From Roseomonas marmotae (lineage in GTDB: Bacteria; Pseudomonadota; Alphaproteobacteria; Acetobacterales; Acetobacteraceae), in contig NZ_CP061092.1 in assembly GCF_017654485.1 (NCBI RefSeq), positions 62,001-126,000 of the forward strand: a stretch of DNA of 64,000 nt, written 5' to 3'. The translations under genes were made by a program, and so were the position numbers. A model generated the notes under the pieces. That model was not told where the DNA came from and made no database searches. It saw only the letters and a program-made list of their open reading frames with translations. This document shows positions 41,436-51,270 of the stretch, piece after piece. Each line of letters opens with the position of its first letter. Positions within the stretch are counted from its first letter, which is position 1.

Positions 41436-42769
41436 ATGATGACGAGCATCCTTGGTGGTGGAGCAGATCTGGATCGCTGGCTAGCGCCGTTCCTGGAGGT
41501 TCTGGGGCGCAAGACCCGCCGCACCTGGGCACCGCTCTACCTGCGGGGTCTGCTCGGACCCGGCGAGCGCAAGAGCCTGCAGCCGATGGCCGCCCGGCTT
41601 GGCTTGGGCGGCCACGACCAGCTGCAGCACTTCATCGCCAGCCCCGCCTGGGATGATGCGCCGCTGTGGTCGGTGCTGGCGCAGCAGGCCGACAAGCTGG
41701 TCGGCGGTCCGCAGGCTTGGCTGGTGATCGATGACACGGCGCTGCCTAAGAAAGGCACGATGTCAGTCGGCGTGCTGCCGCAGTACTGCGGCCAACTCGG
41801 CAAGAAGGCCAATTGCCAATCGCTGGTGTCGCTCACCCTGGCACAGGGCGAGGTGCCTGTTCCGGTCGGTCTACGGCTGTTCCTGCCGGAGAAGTGGACC
41901 GATGACCCTGCACGCTGTGCCCAGGCAGGCGTGCCGGAGGCGGCGATGGCGCCGCGAACCAAGGCCGAAATCGCACTGGACGAACTCGACCGGCTGAGGG
42001 CGGCGGGCGTGCGTTCGGCACTGTGCTGGCCGATGCGGGCTATGGCGCAAGTGCGGCGTTCCGGCAGGGCCTGGATGCTCGGGATCTGCGCTGGGCGGTG
42101 GGCATCCCGCGCAACCAGAAGGTCTACAGCGCCGCCGTGCAGCTGGTGCCGCCGCAGGGACGGGCTCGTAAGCCAGTGCCGAACGAAGAGCCAGCAGAGG
42201 CGGAGAGGGTGTTGGCCTCGCAAACCTGGCGCCGCATCGCCTGGCGGCAGGGTACCAAGGGCGCATTGGCGGCCCGGTTCGCCGCGGCGCGCATCCGGGT
42301 GGGCGACGGCGCGGTTTGGGGCAACAACCGGCATCTGCCGGGTGATGAAGCCTGGCTGGTCGGCGAATGGCGCTCTAGCGGCGAGCGGAAGTACTATCTG
42401 AGCAACCTGTCCGCCGACACACCGCTGCGGGCGCTGGCGGCCACCATCAAAGGACGCTGGATCTGCGAACAGGCGCACCAGCAGCTGAAGCAGGAACTCG
42501 GGCTCGGCCACTTCGAGGGACGGTCCTGGACAGGCCTGCACCGACACGCGTTGATGAGCTGCATCGCCTGTGCCTACCTGCAGCACCTCCGCCTCGCCGC
42601 GCACCGCCGGACGAGGCGGGGGGAAAATGCGGCCCCCAATGCCGGGCCCGCCACCCTCACCAAGCCTGCCCGCCGTGCGACGCGCCATTCTCGACCGCCT
42701 GTTCAGCCATCTCGTCACGCCGATCCGATGTCCGCACTGCCGACGCAGGTTCCTGTCACCTCATCATAA
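41436..42769 (+). pseudogene. IS701-family transposase, copy 1 (frameshifted)
   Basis: This copy is 1422 bp between its terminal repeats, one base shorter than the intact copy at 43647-45069. Near 42013 GCGTTCGG replaces GCGGTTCGG, breaking the frame after AAGVR. The N-terminal part is in one frame (to 42401 with a shifted tail) and the rest, with [16 protein letters not shown] and the C-terminal [12 protein letters not shown], in another. The transposase domains are otherwise unchanged, so the mutation or sequencing error is recent. Confidence 0.9.
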
Positions 42770-42788
42770 AATGCCCAGGTAGTGATAG

Positions 42789-43646
42789 AGGTTGTTATGG
42801 ACCTCTGGGCTGGTAACGACCAGGTTGCGGGGCATGAGTTCCCGCAAGCCGTATCCATCCGATGTATCTGATGAAGAATGGGCGCTGGTCGCGCCCTATC
42901 TGACGCTCTTGCCGGAGCAGGCTGGGCAGCGGGAGCATCCCCTGCGCGAAGTGTTCAACGGCTTGCGCTACGTGGTGAAGACCGGCGCGCCCTGGCGCTG
43001 GATGCCGAATGACCTGCCACCCTGGGCGGCGGTGTACCAGCAGACGCAGCGCTGGCTGACGGCAGGCTGCTTCGAGGCACTGGCCGAGGACCTCCGCACC
43101 GTGCTGCGGCTAGCTGCCGGACGGAAGGCGCAGCCCACCGCTGCCATCCTGGACAGCCGGACCTTGCGCTCCACGCCAGAGAGCGGCGAGCGGGCGGGCT
43201 ACGATGGCGCCAAGCGCAAGAAGGGTTCCAAGCTGCACCTGGCGGTGGACACGCTGGGGCATCTGCTGGCGCTGCACGTTACGCCTGCCAGTGCCGACGA
43301 CCGCGCTGAGGTTGGGCGGCTTGCCCAAGCCGTGCAGGCCTCGACGGGCCAGAGCGTCGATCTGGCCTATGTCGACCAGGGCTATACCGGCCAGAAGGCG
43401 GCCGACGCTGCCAAGGCGCATGGCATCGAGTTGGAGGTGATCAAGCTGCCGGAGGCCAAGCGCGGCTTTGTGCTGCTGCCGCGACGCTGGGTGGTGGAAC
43501 GCTCCTTTGCTTGGGCTACTCGCTTCCGCCGTTTGGTGAAGGACTATGAGCGCTATGCCAGCACCCTTGCCGACCTGCACCTCGTCGCCTTCACGTGCAT
43601 CATGCTCAAGCAGGCTGCTCAACTGGCCGCAGGTCCATAACAACCT
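42789..43646 (+). mobile_element. IS5-family element with 16-bp perfect inverted repeats
   Basis: The element is 858 bp, from AGGTTGTTATGGACCT to AGGTCCATAACAACCT, which are exact inverted repeats. It contains one transposase gene. Its ends abut the inner ends of the two IS701 copies directly, so it is the centre of the composite structure. Confidence 0.88.
42834..43640 (+). CDS. IS5-family transposase
   Basis: The ATG at 42834 gives 268 residues starting MSSRKPYPSDVSDEEWALVAPYL, the N-terminal signature of the DUF4096-containing IS5 subgroup. The DDE core follows: AAILDSRTLRSTPE, KLHLAVDTLGHLLALHVTPAS, LAYVDQGYTG and RRWVVERSFAWATRFRRLVKDYER. The frame is open throughout. An upstream TTG at 42792 lies inside the terminal repeat and was not chosen. 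Confidence 0.92.
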   Translation: MSSRKPYPSDVSDEEWALVAPYLTLLPEQAGQREHPLREVFNGLRYVVKTGAPWRWMPNDLPPWAAVYQQTQRWLTAGCFEALAEDLRTVLRLAAGRKAQPTAAILDSRTLRSTPESGERAGYDGAKRKKGSKLHLAVDTLGHLLALHVTPASADDRAEVGRLAQAVQASTGQSVDLAYVDQGYTGQKAADAAKAHGIELEVIKLPEAKRGFVLLPRRWVVERSFAWATRFRRLVKDYERYASTLADLHLVAFTCIMLKQAAQLAAGP

Positions 43647-43665
43647 CTATCACTACCTGGGCATT

Positions 43666-45000
43666 TTATGATGAGGTGACAGGAACCTGCGTCGGCAGTG
43701 CGGACATCGGATCGGCGTGACGAGATGGCTGAACAGGCGGTCGAGAATGGCGCGTCGCACGGCGGGCAGGCTTGGTGAGGGTGGCGGGCCCGGCATTGGG
43801 GGCCGCATTTTCCCCCCGCCTCGTCCGGCGGTGCGCGGCGAGGCGGAGGTGCTGCAGGTAGGCACAGGCGATGCAGCTCATCAACGCGTGTCGGTGCAGG
43901 CCTGTCCAGGACCGTCCCTCGAAGTGGCCGAGCCCGAGTTCCTGCTTCAGCTGCTGGTGCGCCTGTTCGCAGATCCAGCGTCCTTTGATGGTGGCCGCCA
44001 GCGCCCGCAGCGGTGTGTCGGCGGACAGGTTGCTCAGATAGTACTTCCGCTCGCCGCTAGAGCGCCATTCGCCGACCAGCCAGGCTTCATCACCCGGCAG
44101 ATGCCGGTTGTTGCCCCAAACCGCGCCGTCGCCCACCCGGATGCGCGCCGCGGCGAACCGGGCCGCCAATGCGCCCTTGGTACCCTGCCGCCAGGCGATG
44201 CGGCGCCAGGTTTGCGAGGCCAACACCCTCTCCGCCTCTGCTGGCTCTTCGTTCGGCACTGGCTTACGAGCCCGTCCCTGCGGCGGCACCAGCTGCACGG
44301 CGGCGCTGTAGACCTTCTGGTTGCGCGGGATGCCCACCGCCCAGCGCAGATCCCGAGCATCCAGGCCCTGCCGGAACGCCGCACTTGCGCCATAGCCCGC
44401 ATCGGCCAGCACAGTGCCGAACCGCACGCCCGCCGCCCTCAGCCGGTCGAGTTCGTCCAGTGCGATTTCGGCCTTGGTTCGCGGCGCCATCGCCGCCTCC
44501 GGCACGCCTGCCTGGGCACAGCGTGCAGGGTCATCGGTCCACTTCTCCGGCAGGAACAGCCGTAGACCGACCGGAACAGGCACCTCGCCCTGTGCCAGGG
44601 TGAGCGACACCAGCGATTGGCAATTGGCCTTCTTGCCGAGTTGGCCGCAGTACTGCGGCAGCACGCCGACTGACATCGTGCCTTTCTTAGGCAGCGCCGT
44701 GTCATCGATCACCAGCCAAGCCTGCGGACCGCCGACCAGCTTGTCGGCCTGCTGCGCCAGCACCGACCACAGCGGCGCATCATCCCAGGCGGGGCTGGCG
44801 ATGAAGTGCTGCAGCTGGTCGTGGCCGCCCAAGCCAAGCCGGGCGGCCATCGGCTGCAGGCTCTTGCGCTCGCCGGGTCCGAGCAGACCCCGCAGGTAGA
44901 GCGGTGCCCAGGTGCGGCGGGTCTTGCGCCCCAGAACCTCCAGGAACGGCGCTAGCCAGCGATCCAGATCTGCTCCACCACCAAGGATGCTCGTCATCAT
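43666..45000 (-). CDS. IS701-family transposase, copy 2 (intact)
   Basis: The 444-residue protein starts [20 protein letters not shown] and carries [19 protein letters not shown] (first catalytic Asp), [19 protein letters not shown] (second) and [26 protein letters not shown] (Glu). These are the marks of IS701-family DDE transposases. A GTG at 45027 would add nine residues. It is the only copy of three in the window with a single open frame and could mobilise the others in trans. Confidence 0.92.
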   Translation of the reverse strand: MMTSILGGGADLDRWLAPFLEVLGRKTRRTWAPLYLRGLLGPGERKSLQPMAARLGLGGHDQLQHFIASPAWDDAPLWSVLAQQADKLVGGPQAWLVIDDTALPKKGTMSVGVLPQYCGQLGKKANCQSLVSLTLAQGEVPVPVGLRLFLPEKWTDDPARCAQAGVPEAAMAPRTKAEIALDELDRLRAAGVRFGTVLADAGYGASAAFRQGLDARDLRWAVGIPRNQKVYSAAVQLVPPQGRARKPVPNEEPAEAERVLASQTWRRIAWRQGTKGALAARFAAARIRVGDGAVWGNNRHLPGDEAWLVGEWRSSGERKYYLSNLSADTPLRALAATIKGRWICEQAHQQLKQELGLGHFEGRSWTGLHRHALMSCIACAYLQHLRLAAHRRTRRGENAAPNAGPATLTKPARRATRHSRPPVQPSRHADPMSALPTQVPVTSS

Positions 45001-45069
45001 CGTCGCCTCCAGCAGGAGGCGTCGCACACCATCAGATCATACGCAAACAAAATGCCCAGGTAGTGATAG

Positions 45070-45330
45070 ATCTGCTGACGGACAGCATTGGTGTCAGAGG
45101 CACGATCGGCCATGACCAGGCTGCTGGTTGGCAGGCTCCGCACCAGAACCTCGGCAGCGCGACAATCGGCAGCTTGTCCTGGCGTCAGCACGAAGGCGAG
45201 CGGACGGCCCAGCTCATCACTCAGGGCGTGGATCTTGGTGGTGCGGCCGCCGCGGCTGATACCAAGCGGAGACCTCGAATTACCCGTCCCTGCGCAGCTT
45301 TCGCGAACAGGATCGTCGTCTCAGGCTGTG
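45070..45330 (-). pseudogene. IS5-family transposase, middle fragment
   Basis: On the minus strand [34 protein letters not shown] and [17 protein letters not shown] form the core of an IS5-type transposase with its first and second catalytic regions. The sequence stops at the IS701 boundary and continues in the fragment at 41157-41366. The N-terminal part is missing upstream of about 45330, so this element had already decayed or been cut. Confidence 0.82.
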
Positions 45331-45403
45331 ACGTGCCCCCTGCTGACCCCGGCTGGGTCACCGGCTTTGGACGACGGGTGCCACTTTCGTGGGCGCCGTC
45401 GGG

Positions 45404-46472
45404 TTATGCGGGCGCAGTTCGGGTGCTGAGCCAGGCGAGGCGGGTGAAGTTGTAGGCCGGGTTGGCCATGCCGATCTTCACCTGCGCCCGGGCCAGGCCG
45501 ACGGTGCGCACGAACAATGCCATACGATGCTTCTGCGCGGCGAAAACATGCTCAATGCCGGAGCGAATTCGGGCACGTGAAGCATTGGCCTTCGCCTGCT
45601 GCTCGGAGAGCCCACGCCTTGGCGTTCGACGGAACTGAATGCGCTCGGCCAGCCCCCGCTGCTCCAGCACCTCCGGATTGCACCCGGTGCGATAGGCCGT
45701 GTCGGCCCAAACGCGGGAGGCGGTGTTCTTGGTATCCAGAAGGGTTGGAAAGCTTCGGCTGTCATGCTGAGCGGCATCGGTGACCATCCAGCGGCGGATC
45801 AACCCGTGCCGTCGGTCGATGCCGATATGGCTCTTGTAGCCGAAGATCGGCACCGCGATCGGGATGGCCTGGCGCGGCGCGCCTTCTGATTTGGGCTTGG
45901 CCCTGCCGCGCTTGAGTGTCCAGCGTGCATCGCAATCCTTCTGCGCCCGCTTGGCGCGAGACCAGCCCGCTGGGATGCTGCCTTCCCGGATGGCGGTCTT
46001 CTCCTCCAGGGGGAGCTTTTTGGGCGGCGATGATCTGCCCGCCCGTGCCCAGATAGTCCTTGCTGGCGAGCACCTCATCGAAGCGGCGGAACAGCCCGTC
46101 CATGGCACCGGCCTGCTTGAGCTGCTCGCGATAGAGCCAGATCGTCTTGGCGTCCGACACCGCCTGGTGCAGCCCGAGGCCGGCAAAGCGCATGAAGGAC
46201 AGACGATCCTGCAGCTGGAATTCGGCCTGCTCCCCGGAGAGGCTGTAGAGAGCCTGCAGCGCCAGGATGCGGAACATCAGCACCGCATCATAGGGCGGAC
46301 ACCCGCCGCGGCTGCGGTCCGACCGCGCCAGCGCCGCATCCAGCACCGGACGGAAGACCTCGAAATCGACCACGGCCGCAAGGCGCTCCAACGGATCGCC
46401 CGCGGCGGAACGTGCCGCATACCGCTCATCAACATCAAAGAAGCCAGGCTGCCCCGCCATTGCCTCTGCCAA
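45404..46472 (-). pseudogene. IS5-group transposase with frameshift
   Basis: The N-terminal part (MAGQPGFFDVDERYAARS, then DRSRGGCPPYDAVLMFRILALQALY and SDAKTIWLYREQL) is in one frame. The C-terminal part (KTAIREGSIPAGWSRAKRAQKD, then FGYKSHIGIDRRHGLIRRW and GIEHVFAAQKHRMALFVRT) is in another. The shift lies near 46010-46025 beside an A-run (CCCAAAAAGC). All DDE regions remain readable, so this is a recently inactivated IS5 copy. A 17-codon start fragment of a close relative lies at 54036-54079. Confidence 0.87.
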
Positions 46473-46486
46473 CCGCGGCCAGTGAA

Positions 46487-46713
46487 TCAGCTCAGCGCCT
46501 CAACCGCGAGGCTTCTAGAGGCGTCCAACTGCTTGAGCCGACTCACCTTGCCCAGCTTCAGACCGCCATACTCCGATCGCCAGCGATAGTAGGTCGCCTC
46601 TGTGACCCCGATCATCAGGGCGCCCTCGGCCACCCTCTTTCCTTGCGCCACCAGAACCTCAACCTGGCGTGGGTGGCTACGATCTCTTCCGGCTTGTGCT
46701 GCCTCTTCGCCAT
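46487..46713 (-). pseudogene. IS3-family orfA remnant
   Basis: MAKRQHKPEEIVAT begins at the ATG at 46713, then the frame shifts to RQVEVLVAQGKRVAEGALMIGVTEATYYRWRSEYGGLKLGKVSRLKQLDA, the helix-turn-helix OrfA of an IS3 element. It is cut at about 46512 by the end of the neighbouring IS5 copy, and OrfB is absent. The sequence CTCAAAAGTGGACCGCCGC upstream looks like the IS end (to about 46777). Confidence 0.82.
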
Positions 46714-46860
46714 CTCCGCCTCCTCTCCGCGTCCCGCTCATCTCACGTCAGCGGCGGTCCACTTTTGAGGCAAGTCAGGCCTTCGCCCGAGACGCCTCCT
46801 CCGGCTGGGGAAAGGGGGAGGCCGGGAGAAGGGCGGCAGCCGGTGCCTGCTCCTCATAGT

Positions 46861-46902
46861 GTGGAAACTTCCACATTATACTCTTTCCATATACTCTTTC
46901 CA
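46861..46902. promoter_or_regulatory. operator/promoter region of the deoR-type gene
   Basis: GTGGAAACTTCCAC (46861-46874) is a 6-bp-arm palindrome with two central bases. It is followed directly by two identical 13-mers TATACTCTTTCCA (46877-46889 and 46890-46902), ending 15 bases before the ATG. The TATACT element is a plausible -10, present twice. CCACATGAAAAGGTGGAA before the HAD gene (about 47733-47751) repeats the CCAC/GTGGAA half-sites and may be a second site of the same regulator. Confidence 0.6.
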
Positions 46903-46917
46903 TGCCATCATGGCGGC

Positions 46918-47703
46918 ATGGCCAGACGTAAGCCCACCGCCCCAGGAAAGGCCGCCCGGCACGCCGCGATCCTGGAGGCGCTTTCCACCGACCCCACTGT
47001 GCGGATCAGCCAGTTGGCGGATGATTTTGACGTCTCCGCCGAGACGGTGCGCCGTGACGTGGAGGAGCTTTCCGCCCGCGGCATGGTGCGGCGGACCTAT
47101 GGCGGCGCCTCCACCGCAGCGAGCCAGCCCGTGCTGGGCGAGCGCGAGCGCATCCAGGTGGCGGAGCGGGCGCGCATCGGCCGCGCCGCCGCCGCCCTTG
47201 TGCCGGAGGAAGCCGTGGTGATGCTGGACGCCGGAAGCACGACCACGCATTTCGCCCGTGCCCTGGCCCGCCGTGAGATCCGCGCCACGCTGCTGACAAA
47301 CAGCCTGGACGCGGCCCTTGCCGCCGGCGCCTGCCCGACATTGCGCGTCGTCATCGCGCCGGGCGAGCTGAGCCTGGCCGAGCGGGGCGTCTATGGCCCG
47401 GAGACGGCGGCCTTTCTGCGGCGCTTCCATGTGGACATGGCGGTGATCGGCGCCTCCGGGCTGACCGAAGAAGGCCCCTGCGAGGCAGAAAGCCGCGCGG
47501 CCTGGGTCAAGCGCGCCATGCTCGAACGCGCCGGGCGCCGACTGTTGCTGGTGGATTCCCGGAAATTCGGCGCCGCATTCCTCGAATGCGTCTCTCCCCT
47601 GCAGGGGCTGACCGACCTGGTCACCGAGGCTGCCCCGGCCGGACCCCTGGCGACGGCGCTGGGGCAGGCGCGGGTCGCGGTGAGGATCGCCGGGGAAGAC
47701 TGA
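46918..47703 (+). CDS. DeoR/GlpR-family transcriptional regulator
   Basis: The 261-residue protein has an N-terminal DeoR helix-turn-helix (RHAAILEALSTDPTVRISQLADDFDVSAETVRRDVEELSARGMVRRTYGG). Its C-terminal sugar-phosphate-sensing domain has VMLDAGSTTTHFARAL and LLVDSRKFG, conserved in DeoR effector domains. With a glycerol-3-phosphate dehydrogenase at the end of the same gene series, a GlpR-like role sensing a glycerol phosphate is likely but inferred. The frame is open upstream to 46669, but the real start is the ATG at 46918 after the operator region. Confidence 0.9.
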   Translation: MARRKPTAPGKAARHAAILEALSTDPTVRISQLADDFDVSAETVRRDVEELSARGMVRRTYGGASTAASQPVLGERERIQVAERARIGRAAAALVPEEAVVMLDAGSTTTHFARALARREIRATLLTNSLDAALAAGACPTLRVVIAPGELSLAERGVYGPETAAFLRRFHVDMAVIGASGLTEEGPCEAESRAAWVKRAMLERAGRRLLLVDSRKFGAAFLECVSPLQGLTDLVTEAAPAGPLATALGQARVAVRIAGED

Positions 47704-47789
47704 GGCTATCCGCCGGATTTGTGTTTGACCCTCCACATGAAAAGGTGGAATGTCGGGCACGCAAAATGAGACAAAACTCTGGAAACGCC

Positions 47790-48611
47790 ATGCCGCAGCC
47801 CTTGGCCGCCGCGCAGGCTTCGCGCCTCGCCACGATTCGCTATGTGCTGACTGATATCGACGACACCCTGACGACCGATGGCCGCCTGCCGGCCCGAGCT
47901 TATGCGGCGCTGGAGGCGCTTGATGCGGCGGGCATCGCCGTCATCCCCGTCACCGGGCGGCCCGCCGGCTGGTGCGATGCCATTGCCCGGCAATGGCCCG
48001 TGGCCGCCGTGGTGGGCGAGAACGGCGCCCTCTGGTACGCCATGGACCGCGGGGCCCGGCGCATGCGGCGCTGGCAGGCACAGCCCGAGGCCGAGCGCCT
48101 CCGTGGCCATGGCCGGCTGATGGCCCTCGCCGGCGAGGTGCTGCGCGCCGTGCCCGGCAGCGCGCTTTCCGCCGACCAGCCCTTCCGGCTTTTCGATGTC
48201 GCCATCGACTTCTGCGAGGATGCGGGGCCGCTCGGCCTCGAGGCGGCGGAACGCATCGCCGCCATTTTCGCTGAGGGGGGCGCGCAGGCCAAGATCTCCT
48301 CCATCCATGTGAATGCCTGGATCGGCGCCTGGGACAAGCGCGCCGGGATCGAGGCCCTCTTCGCCGCCCGTTTCGCGCCATTGGAGGCGCTGGAGGACCA
48401 GGTCGCCTTCATTGGCGACAGCGGCAATGACGCGCCCCTCTTCGCTGCCATAGGCTGCTCCGTGGGCGTGGCCAATGTCGCCCCCTTCCTGGCCGGCATG
48501 GAGACGCCCCCTGCCTTTATGACCCGTGCCGAAGGCGGCGCGGGCTTCGCGGAATTCGCTGACGCGCTGCTCAAGGCGCGCGGCTTTACTCTGGAGGAGA
48601 ACGCCGCATGA
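47790..48611 (+). CDS. HAD-superfamily (Cof/IIB-type) phosphatase
   Basis: Motif I is YVLTDIDDTLTTDG, with a threonine after the DxD. Later motifs are VIPVTGRPAGWCD (motif II) and VAFIGDSGNDAPLFAAIG (motif IV). The cap-containing layout (about 273 residues) resembles class IIB HAD phosphatases such as sucrose- or mannosyl-3-phosphoglycerate phosphatases. An upstream ATG at 47766 would add eight residues; neither start has a strong ribosome site. The stop overlaps the binding-protein gene by ATGA. It may dephosphorylate an imported phospho-compound. Confidence 0.85.
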   Translation: MPQPLAAAQASRLATIRYVLTDIDDTLTTDGRLPARAYAALEALDAAGIAVIPVTGRPAGWCDAIARQWPVAAVVGENGALWYAMDRGARRMRRWQAQPEAERLRGHGRLMALAGEVLRAVPGSALSADQPFRLFDVAIDFCEDAGPLGLEAAERIAAIFAEGGAQAKISSIHVNAWIGAWDKRAGIEALFAARFAPLEALEDQVAFIGDSGNDAPLFAAIGCSVGVANVAPFLAGMETPPAFMTRAEGGAGFAEFADALLKARGFTLEENAA

Positions 48612-49693
48612 AGACCCTTTCGCCCCTCAGCGCCATCCCGGCCCTGACCCTTCCCGCCCTGGCCCTGCTGGCGCTCTCCGCCCTGCCGGCGCCCGCCGCG
48701 GCTCAGGAATCCTGCGCCTTCCGTGGCGCGCTCGATGAAGGCTATTGCGACGCCAACCGGGACATGGTGGCCGATGCGCCGACCGACGCCTCGAAGCTGC
48801 GCGATCCCTCGACCATCGTCTTCACCTATACCCCGGTCGAGGACCCGGCGCTCTATGCCAGCCAGTTCAAGCCCTTCCTCGATCACCTGACGCAGTGCAC
48901 CGGCAAGCGCGCGGTCTATTTCCAGGTGACCTCGAACGCCGCGCAGGTCGAGGCGATGCGCTCCGGGCGCCTCCATGTGGCGGGCTTCTCCACCGGCCCC
49001 ACGGCCTTCGCCGTCAACCTCGCGGGCGCCGTGCCCTTCGCCGTGAAGGGCGATGCCGATGGCTTCGAGAGCTACCGTGTGGCCATGCTGGTCAAGGCGG
49101 ACAGCCCCTACAAGACGCTCGCCGACCTGAAGGGCAAGCGCGTGGCCCATACCTCGGCCACCTCCAATTCCGGCAACCTCGCCCCGCGCGCCTTCTTTCC
49201 TGGCCTGGGGCTGACGCCGGACAAGGACTATCAGGTGGTCTATTCCGGCGGCCATGACCGCAGCGTGATGGGCGTGAATGCCGGCGACTACGATGCCGCG
49301 CCGGTCGCCTCCGATGTCTGGAACCGCATGGTGCAACGCGGCCAGGTGAAGCGCGACGCCTTCCGCGTCATCTGGGAGAGCGAGCCCTTCCCGACCAGCG
49401 GCTTCGCCGTCGCGCACGACCTGAAGCCCGAACTGTCCACCAAGATCCGCGAGTGCTTCCTCTCCTACCGCTTCCCGGAGCAGATGGCGAAGGATCTCGG
49501 CGGCAATGACCGCTTCTGGCCGGCCACCTATGCCGAGCAATGGGCGCCCGTGCGCGCCGTGGCCGATGCGGTGAACGCGCCCTACAACCGCGCCGCCTTC
49601 GACGCGGAAAGCCGCAAGGAGCTGGAGGCCGAGGCCCGCAAGCGCGCCCAGCAGCAGCCCGCTGCCCCCACCCACGTCGCGCCGACAAAGTAA
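48608..49693 (+). CDS. phosphate/phosphonate-type substrate-binding protein (PhnD family)
   Basis: The 361-residue protein has a signal peptide (LSAIPALTLPALALLALSALPAPAAAQ) and the PhnD family pattern: STIVFTYTPVEDPALYASQFKPFLDHL, VTSNAAQVEAMRSGRLHVAGFSTGPT, LADLKGKRVAHTSATSNSGNLAPRAFF and SGGHDRSVMGVNAGDYDAAPVASDV. It binds a phosphonate, phosphite or phosphate ester in the periplasm for the PhnC/PhnE transporter encoded next. The last 30 residues form a Lys/Glu/Gln-rich helix and a Pro tail. The ligand cannot be read from the sequence, but the GlpD neighbour hints at a glycerol-linked compound. Confidence 0.88.
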   Translation: MKTLSPLSAIPALTLPALALLALSALPAPAAAQESCAFRGALDEGYCDANRDMVADAPTDASKLRDPSTIVFTYTPVEDPALYASQFKPFLDHLTQCTGKRAVYFQVTSNAAQVEAMRSGRLHVAGFSTGPTAFAVNLAGAVPFAVKGDADGFESYRVAMLVKADSPYKTLADLKGKRVAHTSATSNSGNLAPRAFFPGLGLTPDKDYQVVYSGGHDRSVMGVNAGDYDAAPVASDVWNRMVQRGQVKRDAFRVIWESEPFPTSGFAVAHDLKPELSTKIRECFLSYRFPEQMAKDLGGNDRFWPATYAEQWAPVRAVADAVNAPYNRAAFDAESRKELEAEARKRAQQQPAAPTHVAPTK

Positions 49694-49708
49694 AAGGCCG
49701 CGAAGACC

Positions 49709-50488
49709 ATGTCCGCCACTCTCGCCGCATCCCCTGGCCCGGCCCTCCAGATCAGGGGGCTGGTCAAGGAATACGCTCCAGGCAAGCCGGTGCTGAAGGG
49801 GATCGACCTTGCGATCGGAGCGGAGGGGATTACCGCCATCATCGGCCCTTCCGGCACCGGCAAGTCGACCCTGATCCGCTGCATCAACCGGCTGGTCGAG
49901 CCGACCCGCGGCAGCGTCACGCTGCACGGCACGGAGCTGACGGGGTTGCGGGGCAGCAGCCTGCGGCTGGCGCGGCGGCGCATTGGCATGGTCTTCCAGG
50001 AGTACAACCTGGTCGAGCGCCTGACGGTGATGGAGAACGTCCTCAGCGGGCGCCTCGGCTACGTCTCCTTCTGGCGCGCCTGGCTGCGCCGCTACCCGCA
50101 GGCGGATATCGAGCGCGCCTTCGCCCTGCTCGATGCCGTCGGCCTGCCGGAGCACGCCACCCGGCGCGCGGATGCGCTCTCGGGTGGTCAGCGCCAGCGC
50201 GTCGGCATCGCCCGCGCCCTGATGCAGCGCCCCGAGATCCTGCTGGCGGACGAACCGACCAGCAGCCTCGACCCGCGCACCGCCATCGAGGTGCTGGAAC
50301 TGCTGACGAAGCTGACGGCAGCGGAGAACGTCCCCGTCATCATCAACATCCACAATGTCGAGCTGGCCAAGCGCTATGCCCGCCGCATCGTCGGCATGTC
50401 CGATGGCAGCGTGATCTTCGACGGCCCGCCGGAGGATCTCCGCACGGACCATCTGCGCGCCATCTATGGCGGGGAGGACTGGCTGTGA
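49709..50488 (+). CDS. phosphonate-type ABC transporter ATP-binding protein (PhnC family)
   Basis: The 259-residue ATPase has Walker [14 protein letters not shown], the PhnC-specific [30 protein letters not shown], signature [15 protein letters not shown] and Walker [14 protein letters not shown]. It energises uptake through the two following permeases. It starts 15 bases after the binding-protein gene and overlaps the first permease by a GTGA junction. Confidence 0.92.
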   Translation: MSATLAASPGPALQIRGLVKEYAPGKPVLKGIDLAIGAEGITAIIGPSGTGKSTLIRCINRLVEPTRGSVTLHGTELTGLRGSSLRLARRRIGMVFQEYNLVERLTVMENVLSGRLGYVSFWRAWLRRYPQADIERAFALLDAVGLPEHATRRADALSGGQRQRVGIARALMQRPEILLADEPTSSLDPRTAIEVLELLTKLTAAENVPVIINIHNVELAKRYARRIVGMSDGSVIFDGPPEDLRTDHLRAIYGGEDWL

Positions 50489-51270
50489 GCGCCACCCTCA
50501 CCGCGCGGCGCGCCTTCGCGCCGAACTGGCCGATGCGCCTCGCGTTGCTGGCGCTGGCCGCCTATGCCATCTGGGCCAGCACGACGCTGGGCCTGACCTG
50601 GGAGCGAGTCGGCCTCGGCATGGGCGAGGGCGCGCGGCTCCTCGGCCGCATGGTGCCGCCCAATTTCGAACGCTGGGGCCTGCTGCTGGAAGGGCTGCTG
50701 GAAAGCCTGCAGATCGCGGTGCTGGCCTCCGCCATCGGCATCGCCATCTCCCTGCCGCTCGGCATCCTCGCGGCGCGCAACCTCTCGCCCTGGTGGATTT
50801 CCGGGCCGGTGCGCGCGGTGATCGCGGTATGCCGCTCGCTGCACTACGTCATTGTCGCCATCCTGTTCGTGAAGGCCATCGGCTTCGGCGCCCTGGCCGG
50901 CGTGGCGGCGCTGGTGGTGGCCTCGATCGGCTTCATTGCGAAGCTCTTCGCCGAGGCCGTGGAGGAAATCTCCATGAAGCAGGTCGAGGCCATCCGGGCC
51001 ACCGGGGCCGGGCCGATGAAGGTGATGAGCTACGCGGTGATGCCGCAGGTGGCCTCGCGCTTCGTCGGCTTCTGCCTCTACCAGCTCGACAGCAACCTGC
51101 GGAACTCGACGCTCGTGGGCATTGTCGGCGCCGGCGGCATCGGCGGCACGCTCTTCGCCGCCTTCAAGCGCTTCGACTATGATTTCGTCTGCGCCATCCT
51201 GCTGTCGATCATCGCCCTGATCTTCCTGGCCGAGCTGATCTCCGGCCGCGTGCGGGCCGCGCTGCAATGA
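50485..51270 (+). CDS. phosphonate-type ABC permease 1 (PhnE family)
   Basis: The GTG at 50485, overlapping the phnC stop, gives 261 residues with about six membrane segments. The binding-protein-dependent permease EAA loop is visible as [30 protein letters not shown], and [16 protein letters not shown] follows, typical of PhnE. The longer open frame upstream runs through phnC in a different phase and was rejected. It pairs with the second permease to form the channel. Confidence 0.9.
   Translation: MSATLTARRAFAPNWPMRLALLALAAYAIWASTTLGLTWERVGLGMGEGARLLGRMVPPNFERWGLLLEGLLESLQIAVLASAIGIAISLPLGILAARNLSPWWISGPVRAVIAVCRSLHYVIVAILFVKAIGFGALAGVAALVVASIGFIAKLFAEAVEEISMKQVEAIRATGAGPMKVMSYAVMPQVASRFVGFCLYQLDSNLRNSTLVGIVGAGGIGGTLFAAFKRFDYDFVCAILLSIIALIFLAELISGRVRAALQ

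Larger units (their letters stand above)
41367..45069. mobile_element. IS701 - IS5 - IS701 composite structure with inverted arms
   Basis: Two IS701 copies in opposite orientation (41367-42788 and 43647-45069) flank an IS5-family element (42789-43646) with no extra bases between. All four IS701 ends carry CTATCACTACCTGGGCATTTT or its complement, and the whole 3.7-kb block is a near-perfect large inverted repeat around the IS5. It interrupts an older IS5-type transposase, whose two parts lie at 41157-41366 and 45070 onward. No matching 4-bp duplication was found outside the outer ends, so later recombination between IS701 copies is possible. Confidence 0.85.

Noticed and set aside
41367..45069. 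Classification as a true composite transposon with target duplication
   Set aside because: No matching direct duplication was seen outside the outer ends, so mobility as a unit is not shown; kept as a structural description only.
49540..50484. Upstream extension of the first permease frame
   Set aside because: It overlaps phnC entirely and has no permease features before 50485; the GTG coupled to the phnC stop is a better start.
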